Origin: Microbacterium sp. C5A9
Lineage (GTDB): Bacteria; Actinomycetota; Actinomycetes; Actinomycetales; Microbacteriaceae
Direction: 5' to 3'
Assembly: GCF_022627955.1 (NCBI RefSeq)
Contig: NZ_JABXGD010000005.1
Location: 1 to 64,000, forward strand
DNA: 64,000 bases
Shown: positions 24,710 to 32,576 of the stretch, one piece after another
Layout of the letters: each line of letters opens with the position of its first letter
Numbering within the stretch: the first letter of the stretch is position 1
Translations under genes and position numbers: made by a program
The notes under the pieces: model-generated
What the model saw: the letters and a program-made list of their open reading frames with translations, nothing else
Databases searched by the model: none
Told to the model about the DNA's origin: nothing

Positions 24710-25371
24710 GATGTCTCCCTCACGGGCACGACGATGCGCGCCGCGACATCGTCCGCTCGCCAGGTCACGACACGAGACGACAGCACCACGGCGCCGGTGC
24801 TGATCGACGCCTCATGCACATCGAGCGACACCGTGGCGTCGGTGATCGTCGCCTCCGGCACGGGCCACGCGATCGTGATGTCCGAGGGCACCCCGGGTTG
24901 CAGGTACACCTGGCCCGCTGACCCGTCCGCTCGCCAGACGTAGGCGCTGTCGGTCGCCTCGACGTCGGCCAGGTCGAGCAGAGGCCGATCGTGGTTCACG
25001 AGGTTCGTGTCGATCCGGTCGGCCGTGGAGCCGACGCCGATCGGCCTGTCGGTCAGGTTCTCCATCGCGATCGTCATGACGAGCAGCACCTCGCCGTCGT
25101 CGGCATCGAGATACTCCGCTTCGACCTCTCGGGTGAACTCGGCGTCGAGCACCGTGACGCTCAGCTGGCCCGTGCGCACCTCGTCTCCTACGTCGACCCT
25201 GCGGGGTTCGGCCGTCGCCTGAGCGAGTCCGCCGGTCGCGATGATCACGATGAGCAGTGCAGCGAGAGCCGCGGCCGCGACCCAGATCCCGCGGGGCAGG
25301 TCGGCGATCGCGCGCACCCATCGAGCGGCGATCGCGCGCGCACCGCCGGCCACGTCCCCCCTGATGGTCAC
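24706..25371 (-). CDS. Membrane-anchored DUF4352-like protein, operon gene 1
   Basis: This 221-residue protein has a basic cytoplasmic N-terminus of about 28 residues, one membrane helix (IWVAAAALAALLIVIIAT) and an outer domain. The outer domain starts DVGDEVRTGQLSVTVLDAEF and contains LLVMTIAMENLTDRPIGVG. That order (GD...G.l.vtv.d...vl.v.v...N.td) matches DUF4352/telomeric-repeat-factor-like extracellular domains. The start is GTG 25371. Genes 2 and 3 follow with four-base overlaps. A cell-surface complex is inferred. Confidence 0.78.
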   Translation of the reverse strand: MTIRGDVAGGARAIAARWVRAIADLPRGIWVAAAALAALLIVIIATGGLAQATAEPRRVDVGDEVRTGQLSVTVLDAEFTREVEAEYLDADDGEVLLVMTIAMENLTDRPIGVGSTADRIDTNLVNHDRPLLDLADVEATDSAYVWRADGSAGQVYLQPGVPSDITIAWPVPEATITDATVSLDVHEASISTGAVVLSSRVVTWRADDVAARIVVPVRETS

Positions 25372-25435
25372 GAGGTCAGCCTAGCGACGAGCATTCGGGG
25401 ATGCCGGAATCCTCCTCGAGTAGCCATGCATTCAC

Positions 25436-25451
25436 TCGAACATTTGTTCTA
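25436..25451 (+). promoter_or_regulatory. LexA (SOS) box before the DUF222/HNH gene
   Basis: TCGAACATTTGTTCTA matches the actinobacterial/Gram-positive LexA consensus TCGAACANNTGTTCGA at 14 of 16 positions, with a perfect GAACA-TT-TGTTC core. It ends 10 bases before the ATG at 25462. SOS control of 13E12/DUF222 genes is known from mycobacteria. Confidence 0.8.
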
Positions 25452-25461
25452 CCCTGGAGGT

Positions 25462-26922
25462 ATGACCACCCGCACTGATCTCGACCTCGATCTCGAGGAG
25501 CGCTGTCGGCTGCTCGATGAGTGGGTCGAGGTGCGGCGACGGATCGCGGCGCTCGAGGCGCAGGCGAGTGAGCTGCTGGTCCAGCGGATCGCGGTGCGTG
25601 AGGCGGATGTGGTGGAGAGTCCTTTTCATCGTGATGCGATTCAGCGGTCGATGATCGCCGAGTATGCGGCTGCGGGGCGGCTGAGTACGGGGTCGGTCGA
25701 GTATTCGTTCACCGACGCGCGGACGTTGTCGCGTGCTCTGCCTGCGACGCGTGCGGCATTCGCGACCGGGGTGATCAGTGTCGCGCATGTGCGAGAGATC
25801 GTGCGGGCGAGCATGATCGTCAGCGAAGCGATCGATGACGGCACGGTGAGCGCGGACACGATGGGGCTGTATGAGGCGGCGGTGCTCGTGTTCGCCGAGA
25901 GGGAGACGGCGGCGCGCACGAAAGCACACGCCCGGCAGGTGGCGGCGACAGTGGCGGGCGTGACGCTCGTGGCTCGGCAGCGTAAGGCGGTCGAGGAGCG
26001 GTGCGTGCAGGTGCGTTCGGTCGGTGACGGGCTCGCCCTGTTGAGCGCGGTGCTGCCGGAGTGGATCGCGGAAGGGATCCTCGACCGGCTCACGCAGATG
26101 GCACGCGAGATCATCCGTACCCGCGACGAGGGCGACCCGTACCTTCCCCCACACGACGACGGTGGCGAGGGATTCCGGGATCTGCGGGATTTCTCGCCCG
26201 AAGACCCCGAGTATGACGCGTACGTCACCAGCGGCGTGATCTTCGGCGAGTCGGACACGTTCACCACCGACCCGCTGACGGGCCGGCGTGACCCGATGAC
26301 CGATCCGACCAGCCCCGACATCGAACACCTCGAGAACGACCGTCGCACGATCGACCAGATCCGCGCCGACGTCCTCGCCGACCTGCTGCTCGCCGCGACA
26401 CCCAGCCCCGAGAACGGCTCCGGACTCGAGAACATCCGGGCGCGCATCCAGGTCACCGTCGCCGCGACGACCCTGACCGGAGACGACGACCATCCCGCCG
26501 AGCTCGACGGGCACGGCCCCCTCGCCCCCGAGATCGCCCGATGCCTCGCCGGATATAACACCGGGTGGACGCGCCTGTTCCTCGACCCGTCCGGGCTGAT
26601 CGTCGAGACCGACACCTACACCCCGACCGAGTCCATGCGCCGCTTCCTCCGCGCCCGCGACCAGCACTGCCGCTTCCCCGGCTGCCGCATGCCCACCCAC
26701 CGCTTCGACATCGACCACACCCACGACCACGCACGCGGCGGCAGAACCCGCATCGACAACCTCAGCCACCTCTGCCGACGACACCACACCCTCAAACACC
26801 CCGACATCCACGACCGACACCGCTGGACCGCACACCAACAACCCGACGGCACCATCACCTGGACCAGCCCACTCGGCCGCACCTACACAGACCCACCACC
26901 ACGACGAGTCATGTTCGTCTGA
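25462..26922 (+). CDS. DUF222 / HNH endonuclease family protein (13E12 type)
   Basis: This 486-residue protein has an N-terminal helical DUF222 region (about residues 10-330) and a C-terminal HNH nuclease. The nuclease has CRFPGCRMPTHRFDIDHT, then HARGGRTRIDNLSHLCRRHH, which gives the CxxC...DxDH...N...CxxHH metal and catalytic residues. It probably cuts DNA non-specifically or as part of a mobile or recombination module; biochemical function is poorly known for the family. GGAGG sits only one base before the ATG, an unusually short spacing, and the LexA box is immediately upstream. The last 350 bases are strikingly C-rich and G-poor on this strand. A second family member starts at position 155. 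Confidence 0.9.
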   Translation: MTTRTDLDLDLEERCRLLDEWVEVRRRIAALEAQASELLVQRIAVREADVVESPFHRDAIQRSMIAEYAAAGRLSTGSVEYSFTDARTLSRALPATRAAFATGVISVAHVREIVRASMIVSEAIDDGTVSADTMGLYEAAVLVFAERETAARTKAHARQVAATVAGVTLVARQRKAVEERCVQVRSVGDGLALLSAVLPEWIAEGILDRLTQMAREIIRTRDEGDPYLPPHDDGGEGFRDLRDFSPEDPEYDAYVTSGVIFGESDTFTTDPLTGRRDPMTDPTSPDIEHLENDRRTIDQIRADVLADLLLAATPSPENGSGLENIRARIQVTVAATTLTGDDDHPAELDGHGPLAPEIARCLAGYNTGWTRLFLDPSGLIVETDTYTPTESMRRFLRARDQHCRFPGCRMPTHRFDIDHTHDHARGGRTRIDNLSHLCRRHHTLKHPDIHDRHRWTAHQQPDGTITWTSPLGRTYTDPPPRRVMFV

Positions 26923-26936
26923 TCCCGCAGGCATCC

Positions 26937-27755
26937 TCAGGGGCAGGTCTCGAACACGTGCCCCTCATCGTCGGGCGTGAGCAGATCGCGGTCGCGCAGC
27001 ACCAGGGATGCCGGCGACTCGCTGTCGGCGCACATCTCCTCGAACGATCGCGGCAGCTCGTCCGTGTACTCGATGTCGATCACGTGGTCGCCGTACACGG
27101 CGGTGAACGCCGCGCACTCCTCGTAGGCGGCGCACTCCTCGACGACGGCGAAGTCGAATCCGGCGCGGTCGCGCAGCTCCTGTGCATCCTCCGCGGCGTT
27201 CTTCTGCCCTGCGGCGAGCCCCGACGCGTGGGCGACGTCGACGAGCAGTGTCGCGAGAGCCAGGTTGTCGTCGAGGGTGAGGGCCCCGTCCGACCTCGTG
27301 TACGAGTCGAGGTTGTCGAACTCCACCGCGGCGAACCCGGCGTCGGCGCAGCCCTCGATCCAGGGGCCGACCCGGTCGGCGATGCCCTCGCGCTTCTCCG
27401 GGGTCGAGGTGTCGAGCAGCGCCTCGTCGGGCCAATCGGGGTCGAACACCGGCTCGCCGTCGCTGCGGTGCAGCAGCAGCTCGTCGTCCCAGTCGCCGAG
27501 CTCACCCGGCTGCGTCTGGAACCCGTTCACGTAGCAGACCGAGTAGATCCCGTCGGCGGGAGGGTCCGACCGGTCGCGCCCCACGATGCCGACGCCGTCG
27601 GCCGGGTCGTAGGCTCCGCCGAGCTGATAGTCCGGGGTCGCGCCGGCCGGCGGCAGGGCGAGGGCGGCGCTGGAGGCGGCATCCGGTGCGCACCCCGTCA
27701 GCGCGACGAGGCCCGCGAGCAGCACGGCGACGGCCGACCCGGATGCGCGCCTCAG
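26937..27755 (-). CDS. GH114-like (endo-alpha-1,4-polygalactosaminidase type) lipoprotein
   Basis: The protein is about 272 residues. RRASGSAVAVLLAGLVALTGC is a textbook lipoprotein signal ending in lipobox LTGC. The body fits GH114/TM1410-like barrels: YSVCYVNGFQTQPG, WPDEALLDTS, GFAAVEFDNLDSYTRSDGA (acidic catalytic region) and AHASGLAAGQKNA. The only start compatible with this signal peptide is a CTG at 27755-27753, inside CTGA with the DUF899 stop. The ATG at 27956 would add 67 Arg-rich residues overlapping DUF899. Substrate is presumably a galactosamine-containing surface glycan; inferred from family. Confidence 0.75.
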   Translation of the reverse strand: MRRASGSAVAVLLAGLVALTGCAPDAASSAALALPPAGATPDYQLGGAYDPADGVGIVGRDRSDPPADGIYSVCYVNGFQTQPGELGDWDDELLLHRSDGEPVFDPDWPDEALLDTSTPEKREGIADRVGPWIEGCADAGFAAVEFDNLDSYTRSDGALTLDDNLALATLLVDVAHASGLAAGQKNAAEDAQELRDRAGFDFAVVEECAAYEECAAFTAVYGDHVIDIEYTDELPRSFEEMCADSESPASLVLRDRDLLTPDDEGHVFETCP

Positions 27756-28486
27756 GATGCCGCTCCCTGCAGGGTGCCGTTCGGTGCGCCGTACAGCTCG
27801 GCGACCTCTTTCGACCCCATGCCCCGGTCGTAGGTCGGATGCTGCGGCCACCCCTCGGGAGAGTCCTCCCACTCCTCCTGGCGGCCGTAGGGGAGCAGGT
27901 CGACCAGGCCCTGCAGATGGCTGAGGCGCTCGGTGCCGCGCCCGTTCGTGTGCCACGTGCGATACACGGTGTCGCCGTCGCGCAGGAACACGTTCACCCC
28001 GAAACCCTCATTCGGCCCGGCGTCCATGTCGGACCCGAACGAGCTGTCGGCGCTCGAGTACCAGGCCATGCGGTTGCCGACCCGCTCGCGATACGCGAGC
28101 GCCTCGTCGATCGGCCCGTTCGTGACGATCACGAACCGGGCGTCGTAGTACCGCTCGAGCACGTCGAGCCGGGTGAACTGCGAGGTGAAACCGGTGCATC
28201 CGGGGCACTGCCACTCGTTGCCGTCCGACCACATGTGGTTGTAGACGATGAGCTGCGGATGCCCGTCGAAGACCTCGCTGAGCCGCACCGGCCCCTCGGC
28301 GCCCACCAGCGTGTACTCCGGCAGCGCGACCATCGGCAGACGGCGGCGTTGCGCGGCGATCGCATCGAGCTCGCGCGTCGCCGCCTTCTCGCGCACGCGC
28401 AGCGCATCCAGCTCGCGCCGCCACGTGTCGGCGTCGACGACGGGCGGAAGGGGATTCTGCGACGGGGAATCCTGGATCGTGCTCAC
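27752..28486 (-). CDS. DUF899 thioredoxin-like protein
   Basis: This 244-residue cytoplasmic protein has DUF899 signatures: a helical start with WRRELDALRVREKAATRELD and LPMVALPEYTLVGAEGPVRL, then LIVYNHMWSDG. A redox-like CPGCTGFTSQF motif sits where thioredoxins have CxxC, followed by VNVFLRDGDTVYRTWHTNGR. The family is thioredoxin-fold and of uncertain function. The start is GTG 28486 (GTG AGC ACG). It is the first gene of a two-gene unit with the GH114-like lipoprotein, whose start overlaps its stop by four bases. Confidence 0.88.
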   Translation of the reverse strand: MSTIQDSPSQNPLPPVVDADTWRRELDALRVREKAATRELDAIAAQRRRLPMVALPEYTLVGAEGPVRLSEVFDGHPQLIVYNHMWSDGNEWQCPGCTGFTSQFTRLDVLERYYDARFVIVTNGPIDEALAYRERVGNRMAWYSSADSSFGSDMDAGPNEGFGVNVFLRDGDTVYRTWHTNGRGTERLSHLQGLVDLLPYGRQEEWEDSPEGWPQHPTYDRGMGSKEVAELYGAPNGTLQGAAS

Positions 28487-28547
28487 GAGTGACCTCCGGG
28501 GGCTCGGGGAGACGGTGTCTTCAGTCTGCGCCCGCCCGCCGACACCG

Positions 28548-29942
28548 TCAACGCGCCGCGGCGGCGGTCTCGTCGGGGGCGTCCTCCGCGGGGTTGCGGC
28601 GGATGCCGATCCACGACACGACGCCTCCGACGGCGAACAGGGTGGCGGTGACCCAGGCGGCGTTGTGGAATCCGCCGAGATCGAGAGTGCCGCCGATGAT
28701 CGTCGACAGCATCGCGACGACGAGGAGTCCCGCGACGCGGGAGACCGCGTTGTTCACCGCCGAGGCGATGCCCGAGCGCGACTCGTCGATCGCGCCGAGG
28801 ATCGCGGAGGTGAGCGGCGCGACCGTGAGCGCCAGGCCGAGACCCAGCACGATCATCGCGGGCAGCACCTGCCACCAGTAGTCGAAGCTCTCGGAGACGA
28901 GCAGCAGCATGAGCGCGCCGACCGCCATCACCAGCGGGCCGACCGTCATGAAGATGCGGGGTCCGAAGCGGCCCGCCCACGATCCGGCGCGAGAGCTGAG
29001 CAGGATCAGGAGCACCGTCACCGGCAGGCTCGCGAGCCCCGCGGCGGTGGCGCTGAGGCCCGCGCCCTGCTGCAGGTACACGCCGATCACGAAGCCGTTC
29101 AGAGACAGGGCCGCGTAGATGAACAGCGTCGCGAGGTTGCCCCACGCGAAGTCACGCACGCGGAACAGCGACAGCGGCATGAGAGGTGCGGGCGACCGCT
29201 GCTGGCGCACGAGGAACAGGGCGAAGAGAGCGGCGCCGACGACCCCGGGAAGCCAGATGGCGGGGGAGGACCAGCCCAGGTTCGGCTGCTCGATCAGCGC
29301 GAACACGACCGCGCCGAGACCGATCGCGCACAGCGCTCCACTGAGCCAGTCGACGCGCACACCGCTCGGACGCTCGGAGAGCTTCAGTCGGGCGAGGAGC
29401 ACGAGCGTCACCCCGATCGGCACGACGTTGATCAGGAACACGAGCCGCCACGACAGGAAGTCGACGAAGAGTCCGCCGAGCAGCGGGCCGACGAGCTGCG
29501 CGCCCGTCGTGAACGCGGTCCAGACGCCGATCGCGCGAGACTGCAGATCGCCGCGCATCGTCGCGGTGATCAGGGCGAGCGAGCTCGGCACCAGCAGCGC
29601 TCCGGCTGCCCCCTGCGCGGCACGCGCGATGATGAGGATCAGCGGATCGGGAGCTGCGGCCACCGCGACCGAGGCCACGCCGAACGCGATCAGCCCGACA
29701 CGCATGACCAGCACCCGCCCGTAGGCGTCGGAGAGCGAGCCGGCGAGCAGGATCAGCGCGCTCAGCGTGATCAGGTATGCGTCGACCACCCACTGCTGCG
29801 TCGTGATGCCGCCGCCGAGCTCGCGACTGATCGCGGGCAGCGCGACCGTCACGACCGTGCCGTCGAGGAACGTCACGAACGATGCGAGCACCGCCACCGA
29901 GATGACGAGCCGCTGCGGAGGAGCGAAGCGAGAGGATGCCAC
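28548..29942 (-). CDS. MFS drug exporter, DHA2 family
   Basis: This 464-residue exporter has about 13-14 membrane segments. Family motifs are LASFVTFLDGTVVTVALPAI (D1), AGSLSDAYGRVLVM (A) and GPLLGGLFVDFLSWRLVFLIN (C). It starts with GTG 29942 (VASSRFAPPQRL). There is no adjacent regulator, unlike the other exporters in this window. Substrate unknown. Confidence 0.9.
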   Translation of the reverse strand: MASSRFAPPQRLVISVAVLASFVTFLDGTVVTVALPAISRELGGGITTQQWVVDAYLITLSALILLAGSLSDAYGRVLVMRVGLIAFGVASVAVAAAPDPLILIIARAAQGAAGALLVPSSLALITATMRGDLQSRAIGVWTAFTTGAQLVGPLLGGLFVDFLSWRLVFLINVVPIGVTLVLLARLKLSERPSGVRVDWLSGALCAIGLGAVVFALIEQPNLGWSSPAIWLPGVVGAALFALFLVRQQRSPAPLMPLSLFRVRDFAWGNLATLFIYAALSLNGFVIGVYLQQGAGLSATAAGLASLPVTVLLILLSSRAGSWAGRFGPRIFMTVGPLVMAVGALMLLLVSESFDYWWQVLPAMIVLGLGLALTVAPLTSAILGAIDESRSGIASAVNNAVSRVAGLLVVAMLSTIIGGTLDLGGFHNAAWVTATLFAVGGVVSWIGIRRNPAEDAPDETAAAAR

Positions 29943-30030
29943 AGGCCGACACTACTGCCGCCGCGACCCCGCCGGGCGGTCGGCATCGAGGTCGGCCGTC
30001 AATGCGGGCGGCCGGCCGCACGTGCGGTGG

Positions 30031-31107
30031 TCAGTGCAGGGGCGCGGTGCCCGAGCGGTAGAGATCGCGGAGCCCGCCGACACCGCGTTCGGCGTGGGCG
30101 CGCAGCTGACGCTGAGCGCCGGTGCCGTCGCTGCGGATGCGCGCCACGGCATCCGTCACGAAGTCCTCGTCGCCGTGCTGCCGGAGCGTGTCGGAGAGGC
30201 GCTCGAGCAGCGCCGTGAGCACCTCCTGCGCCGGGGCGATCTCGCCGGTGCGCGGGTCGACGATCCGGGCGTCCGGTCCCTGTCGCGCCGCCGTCCACAG
30301 CGACGAGTCGATCGCGTCGTGCGACACGGCGGGTGCATCGCCGAGTTCGCCGCTGAGCACCAGAGCGCGGATGAGCGCGACGGCGAGCAGCGTGTCCTCG
30401 GTCGTCAGCTGCACATCGCATACGCGCACCTCGACCGTCGGGAACTTCTCCGACAGGCGGATGGTCCACGAGAGCGAGCTCGCCTCCGAGATCGCGCCCA
30501 TGTCGACGAGTTCGTCGACCCGCGCACGGTAGTCGGCGAGGTCGACGAAGCGCGGCGGGCTCCACGACGACGGCAGACGTCGGATCAGGATGCTGCGCCA
30601 GCTGGCGAACCCCGAGGGGCGCCCCTTCGTGAACGGCGCGTTGCCGGTGAGGGCGAGCAGCACCGGCAGCCACGGTCGCACACGGTTGACGGCACGCACC
30701 CGCTCCTCGTCGTCGAGGACCTCGACGTGCACGTGCAGCCCGTTCACCTCGTGCTCCCGGGTGATCTCGGCGAGGTGACCGGCGACGGCGTCGTAGTGCG
30801 GCGAGCGCGACACGATGAACCGGTGCGGCGCGATGAAAGGGGTGCCGGTGGGGGCGACGATCGCCCCGTGTTCGGCGGCCTGGGAGCCGAGCATCTCGCG
30901 CATCGCACGCAGCTGGCGTGCGGCCTCGTCTCGGGTCTCGAGGGGCGCTGTGGCGGTCTCGATCTGGCAGGTCAGGTATTCGGGTGTGACCACCCCGGCG
31001 GGACGAGTGCCCACCAGTCGGGCCCGTGACTCCGGCGTCATGGCCAGCGGAACGAGCGTCTTCTCGTCGAGGAGGACGAACTCCTCCTCGATCCCGAACC
31101 GTGCCAC
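30031..31107 (-). CDS. YbdK-type carboxylate-amine ligase (GCS2 family)
   Basis: This 358-residue enzyme of the glutamate-cysteine ligase 2 family makes an amide bond using ATP; YbdK itself has weak gamma-glutamylcysteine synthetase activity. It starts GIEEEFVLLDEKTL, with the acidic metal/ATP motif. Further features are YLTCQIETATAPLETRDEA, EVNGLHVHVEVLDDEERV and VEVRVCDVQLTTEDTLLAV. The start is GTG 31107, seven bases after the stop of the SAP/Rho-N-like gene, so the two form an operon. In Actinobacteria the physiological product may not be glutathione; unknown here. Confidence 0.9.
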   Translation of the reverse strand: MARFGIEEEFVLLDEKTLVPLAMTPESRARLVGTRPAGVVTPEYLTCQIETATAPLETRDEAARQLRAMREMLGSQAAEHGAIVAPTGTPFIAPHRFIVSRSPHYDAVAGHLAEITREHEVNGLHVHVEVLDDEERVRAVNRVRPWLPVLLALTGNAPFTKGRPSGFASWRSILIRRLPSSWSPPRFVDLADYRARVDELVDMGAISEASSLSWTIRLSEKFPTVEVRVCDVQLTTEDTLLAVALIRALVLSGELGDAPAVSHDAIDSSLWTAARQGPDARIVDPRTGEIAPAQEVLTALLERLSDTLRQHGDEDFVTDAVARIRSDGTGAQRQLRAHAERGVGGLRDLYRSGTAPLH

Positions 31108-31114
31108 CGGCGGC

Positions 31115-31381
31115 CTAGTGATTCCGCAGCGCGGAGATGAGGTCGGCCTTGCGCTGGCGGCTGTAGCCGGTCAGGCCGATCTCCTTGGCCCGGGCGCGCA
31201 ACTCGTCGACGGTCCAGTCCTCGTAGTCGCCGTGCTCGCCCCCGCGGCGACCGACGGCACTGCGGCCGTCGCGCGCAGCGGCGTTCGAGATGCGGGCGGC
31301 CTTCTCTTTCGACGCCCCGTCGTCGCGGAGCTCCTCGTAGAGCTCCGGATCCTTGAGCGAGCTGTTCCTGCGTCCTGGCAT
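31115..31381 (-). CDS. Small SAP/Rho-N-like DNA-binding protein
   Basis: This 88-residue basic protein has an N-terminal half (LKDPELYEELRDDGASKEKA and AARISNAAARDG) typical of small plasmid- or stress-associated actinobacterial proteins. The C-terminal motif is WTVDELRARAKEIGLTGYSR followed by RKADLISALR, a SAP or Rho-N helix-extended-loop-helix that binds nucleic acid. The ATG at 31381 gives a compact protein; upstream codons look unconserved. It precedes the YbdK-type gene by seven bases. Precise role unknown. Confidence 0.82.
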   Translation of the reverse strand: MPGRRNSSLKDPELYEELRDDGASKEKAARISNAAARDGRSAVGRRGGEHGDYEDWTVDELRARAKEIGLTGYSRQRKADLISALRNH

Positions 31382-31498
31382 GTCGTACTCCTCACACGGG
31401 CGGAAGCCTCGCGTCAAGCCCCTCGGGGATGCGGTCTCGTCAGGTCTAGGTTGAGAGCCCTAGGCGGGCGCTCCGCGCCCCAGAAGAAGGGAAGACCG

Positions 31499-31663
31499 AT
31501 GAACATCCTTCTGATCATCGTCATCGTGATCGCGATCATCCTCGCCATCACCGGCGGACTCGTGCAGTCCTTGCAGTTCCTGTTGTGGGTCGGACTCGTG
31601 CTGCTGGCCATCGCCGTGATCGCCTGGTTGATCCGATCGATCTCCGGCAACCGCACGCGCTGA
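31499..31663 (+). CDS. Small two-helix membrane protein
   Basis: This 54-residue protein is almost entirely hydrophobic. A first helix is ILLIIVIVIAIILAITGGLV and a second is LQFLLWVGLVLLAIAVIAWL, ended by a basic tail (RSISGNRTR). GAAGGGAAG before the ATG is a good ribosome site. A strong hairpin follows 14 bases after the stop. The topology suggests a helical hairpin in the membrane; similar short proteins are common next to CsbD stress genes. Function unknown. Confidence 0.78.
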   Translation: MNILLIIVIVIAIILAITGGLVQSLQFLLWVGLVLLAIAVIAWLIRSISGNRTR

Positions 31664-31676
31664 ACCCGAAGGAGTG

Positions 31677-31698
31677 GGGCCCGCCTTCCGGCGGGCCC
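31677..31698. terminator. Bidirectional terminator hairpin
   Basis: GGGCCCGCC-TTCC-GGCGGGCCC is a perfect 9-base stem with a 4-base loop, followed by TTCTCC. It sits between the small membrane protein and the converging csbD-like gene. Confidence 0.85.
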
Positions 31699-31717
31699 TT
31701 CTCCGTGTCCGCGGGCT

Positions 31718-31924
31718 TTACTCCGTGAAGCCGTCCCGCAGGTTCTCGCCGGCCTTGTGCGCCGCGTCCTTGACGTTCTCGCCGGCCTGCTTGGCCGATG
31801 CCTTCGTCTGGTCCGCGCGGCCCTCGGCCTCGAGCTTCTCGTTGTCGGTCACCTTGCCGAGACCTTCTTTGGCCTTGCCGGCCAGCTTCTCGGCATTGTT
31901 CTTGATGTCGTCTCCGGCGCTCAT
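31718..31924 (-). CDS. CsbD-family stress protein
   Basis: This 68-residue, highly charged helical protein starts MSAGDDIKNNAEKLAGKAKE. It then has the typical CsbD run GKVTDNEKLEAEGRADQTKA and repeats of a KDAAHKAGEN type. CsbD proteins are abundant general-stress proteins of unknown mechanism, often under an alternative sigma factor. The start is ATG 31924. It converges on the small membrane protein gene. Confidence 0.87.
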   Translation of the reverse strand: MSAGDDIKNNAEKLAGKAKEGLGKVTDNEKLEAEGRADQTKASAKQAGENVKDAAHKAGENLRDGFTE

Positions 31925-32129
31925 GTCCGTGTCCTTTCCTCGACTGATCAACGGACTGCCACGATCACACGCGCCACGGATACTGGCCACGGGATTGACA
32001 ACCACCGGCGCGCATGAGAGCACGCGATCGGCGGTCGACGCCGAGGCCTCGGGCGACTAGCGTGGGCCACAGGCGGGTGGTCCTGCCCGCTCTCAGCTCG
32101 GCTGCGGCCGACGACGGAAGCGGTGTGCG
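31925..32129. other. 205-base intergenic region
   Basis: This gap holds the promoters of the csbD-like gene (leftward) and of the Met/Cys-rich gene (rightward). I see no clear -10/-35 pair, dyad or RNA gene in it. Confidence 0.5.
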
Positions 32130-32528
32130 ATGGACTCGATGATGATGGGCGCCATGTCGAAGAACATGGAGTCGACCGACATGGCGATGATGGACATGGC
32201 CGTCATGCAGGCGTGCATGGACGCGTGTTCGGCGTGTGAGCAGGCGTGCACCGTCTGTTCGACGCAGATGATGGACTGCGCCCCCGCGTGCATGAACTGC
32301 GCCGACATGTGCAACACGATGATGCGGTCGATGATGCGGATGCAGGGCATGACGCCCGCCACCATGATGGCCATGCTCGACGCGTGCATCGCGATGTGCC
32401 AGATGTGCATGGACGAGTGCATGGAGCACGCCGCCCACAGCGAGGTCTGCCGGATGTGCGCTCAGGCGTGCAAGGACTGCATGGACGCCTGCATGGCCGT
32501 CAAGGACATGATGATGGCGGCAGCCTGA
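32130..32528 (+). CDS. Met/Cys-rich four-helix copper-storage-like protein (Csp/DUF326)
   Basis: This 132-residue protein contains 35 Met and 18 Cys, about 40 percent of its length. Cysteines recur as CxxxC, CxxC and CMxC along amphipathic helices (MQACMDACSACEQACTVCS, MLDACIAMCQMCMDECMEH, VCRMCAQACKDCMDACM). This is the pattern of Csp-type copper-storage bundles, which load many Cu(I) ions into the bundle core. The Met-rich N-terminus (about residues 1-26) is unusual and may capture copper first. There is no signal peptide, so it is probably cytosolic, like Csp3. No metal regulator is adjacent. Function is inferred from composition and spacing. Confidence 0.82.
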   Translation: MDSMMMGAMSKNMESTDMAMMDMAVMQACMDACSACEQACTVCSTQMMDCAPACMNCADMCNTMMRSMMRMQGMTPATMMAMLDACIAMCQMCMDECMEHAAHSEVCRMCAQACKDCMDACMAVKDMMMAAA

Positions 32529-32576
32529 CCCGCCCGGTCGTCGGACAGGACGACGCAGCCGCCCGAGACGAGACGA

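Noticed and set aside
31965..32438. His-rich reading frame opposite the Met/Cys-rich gene (looked like a metal-binding protein)
   Set aside because: Its histidines are the complement of ATG and TGC codons of the real gene; there is no ribosome site and no domain pattern.
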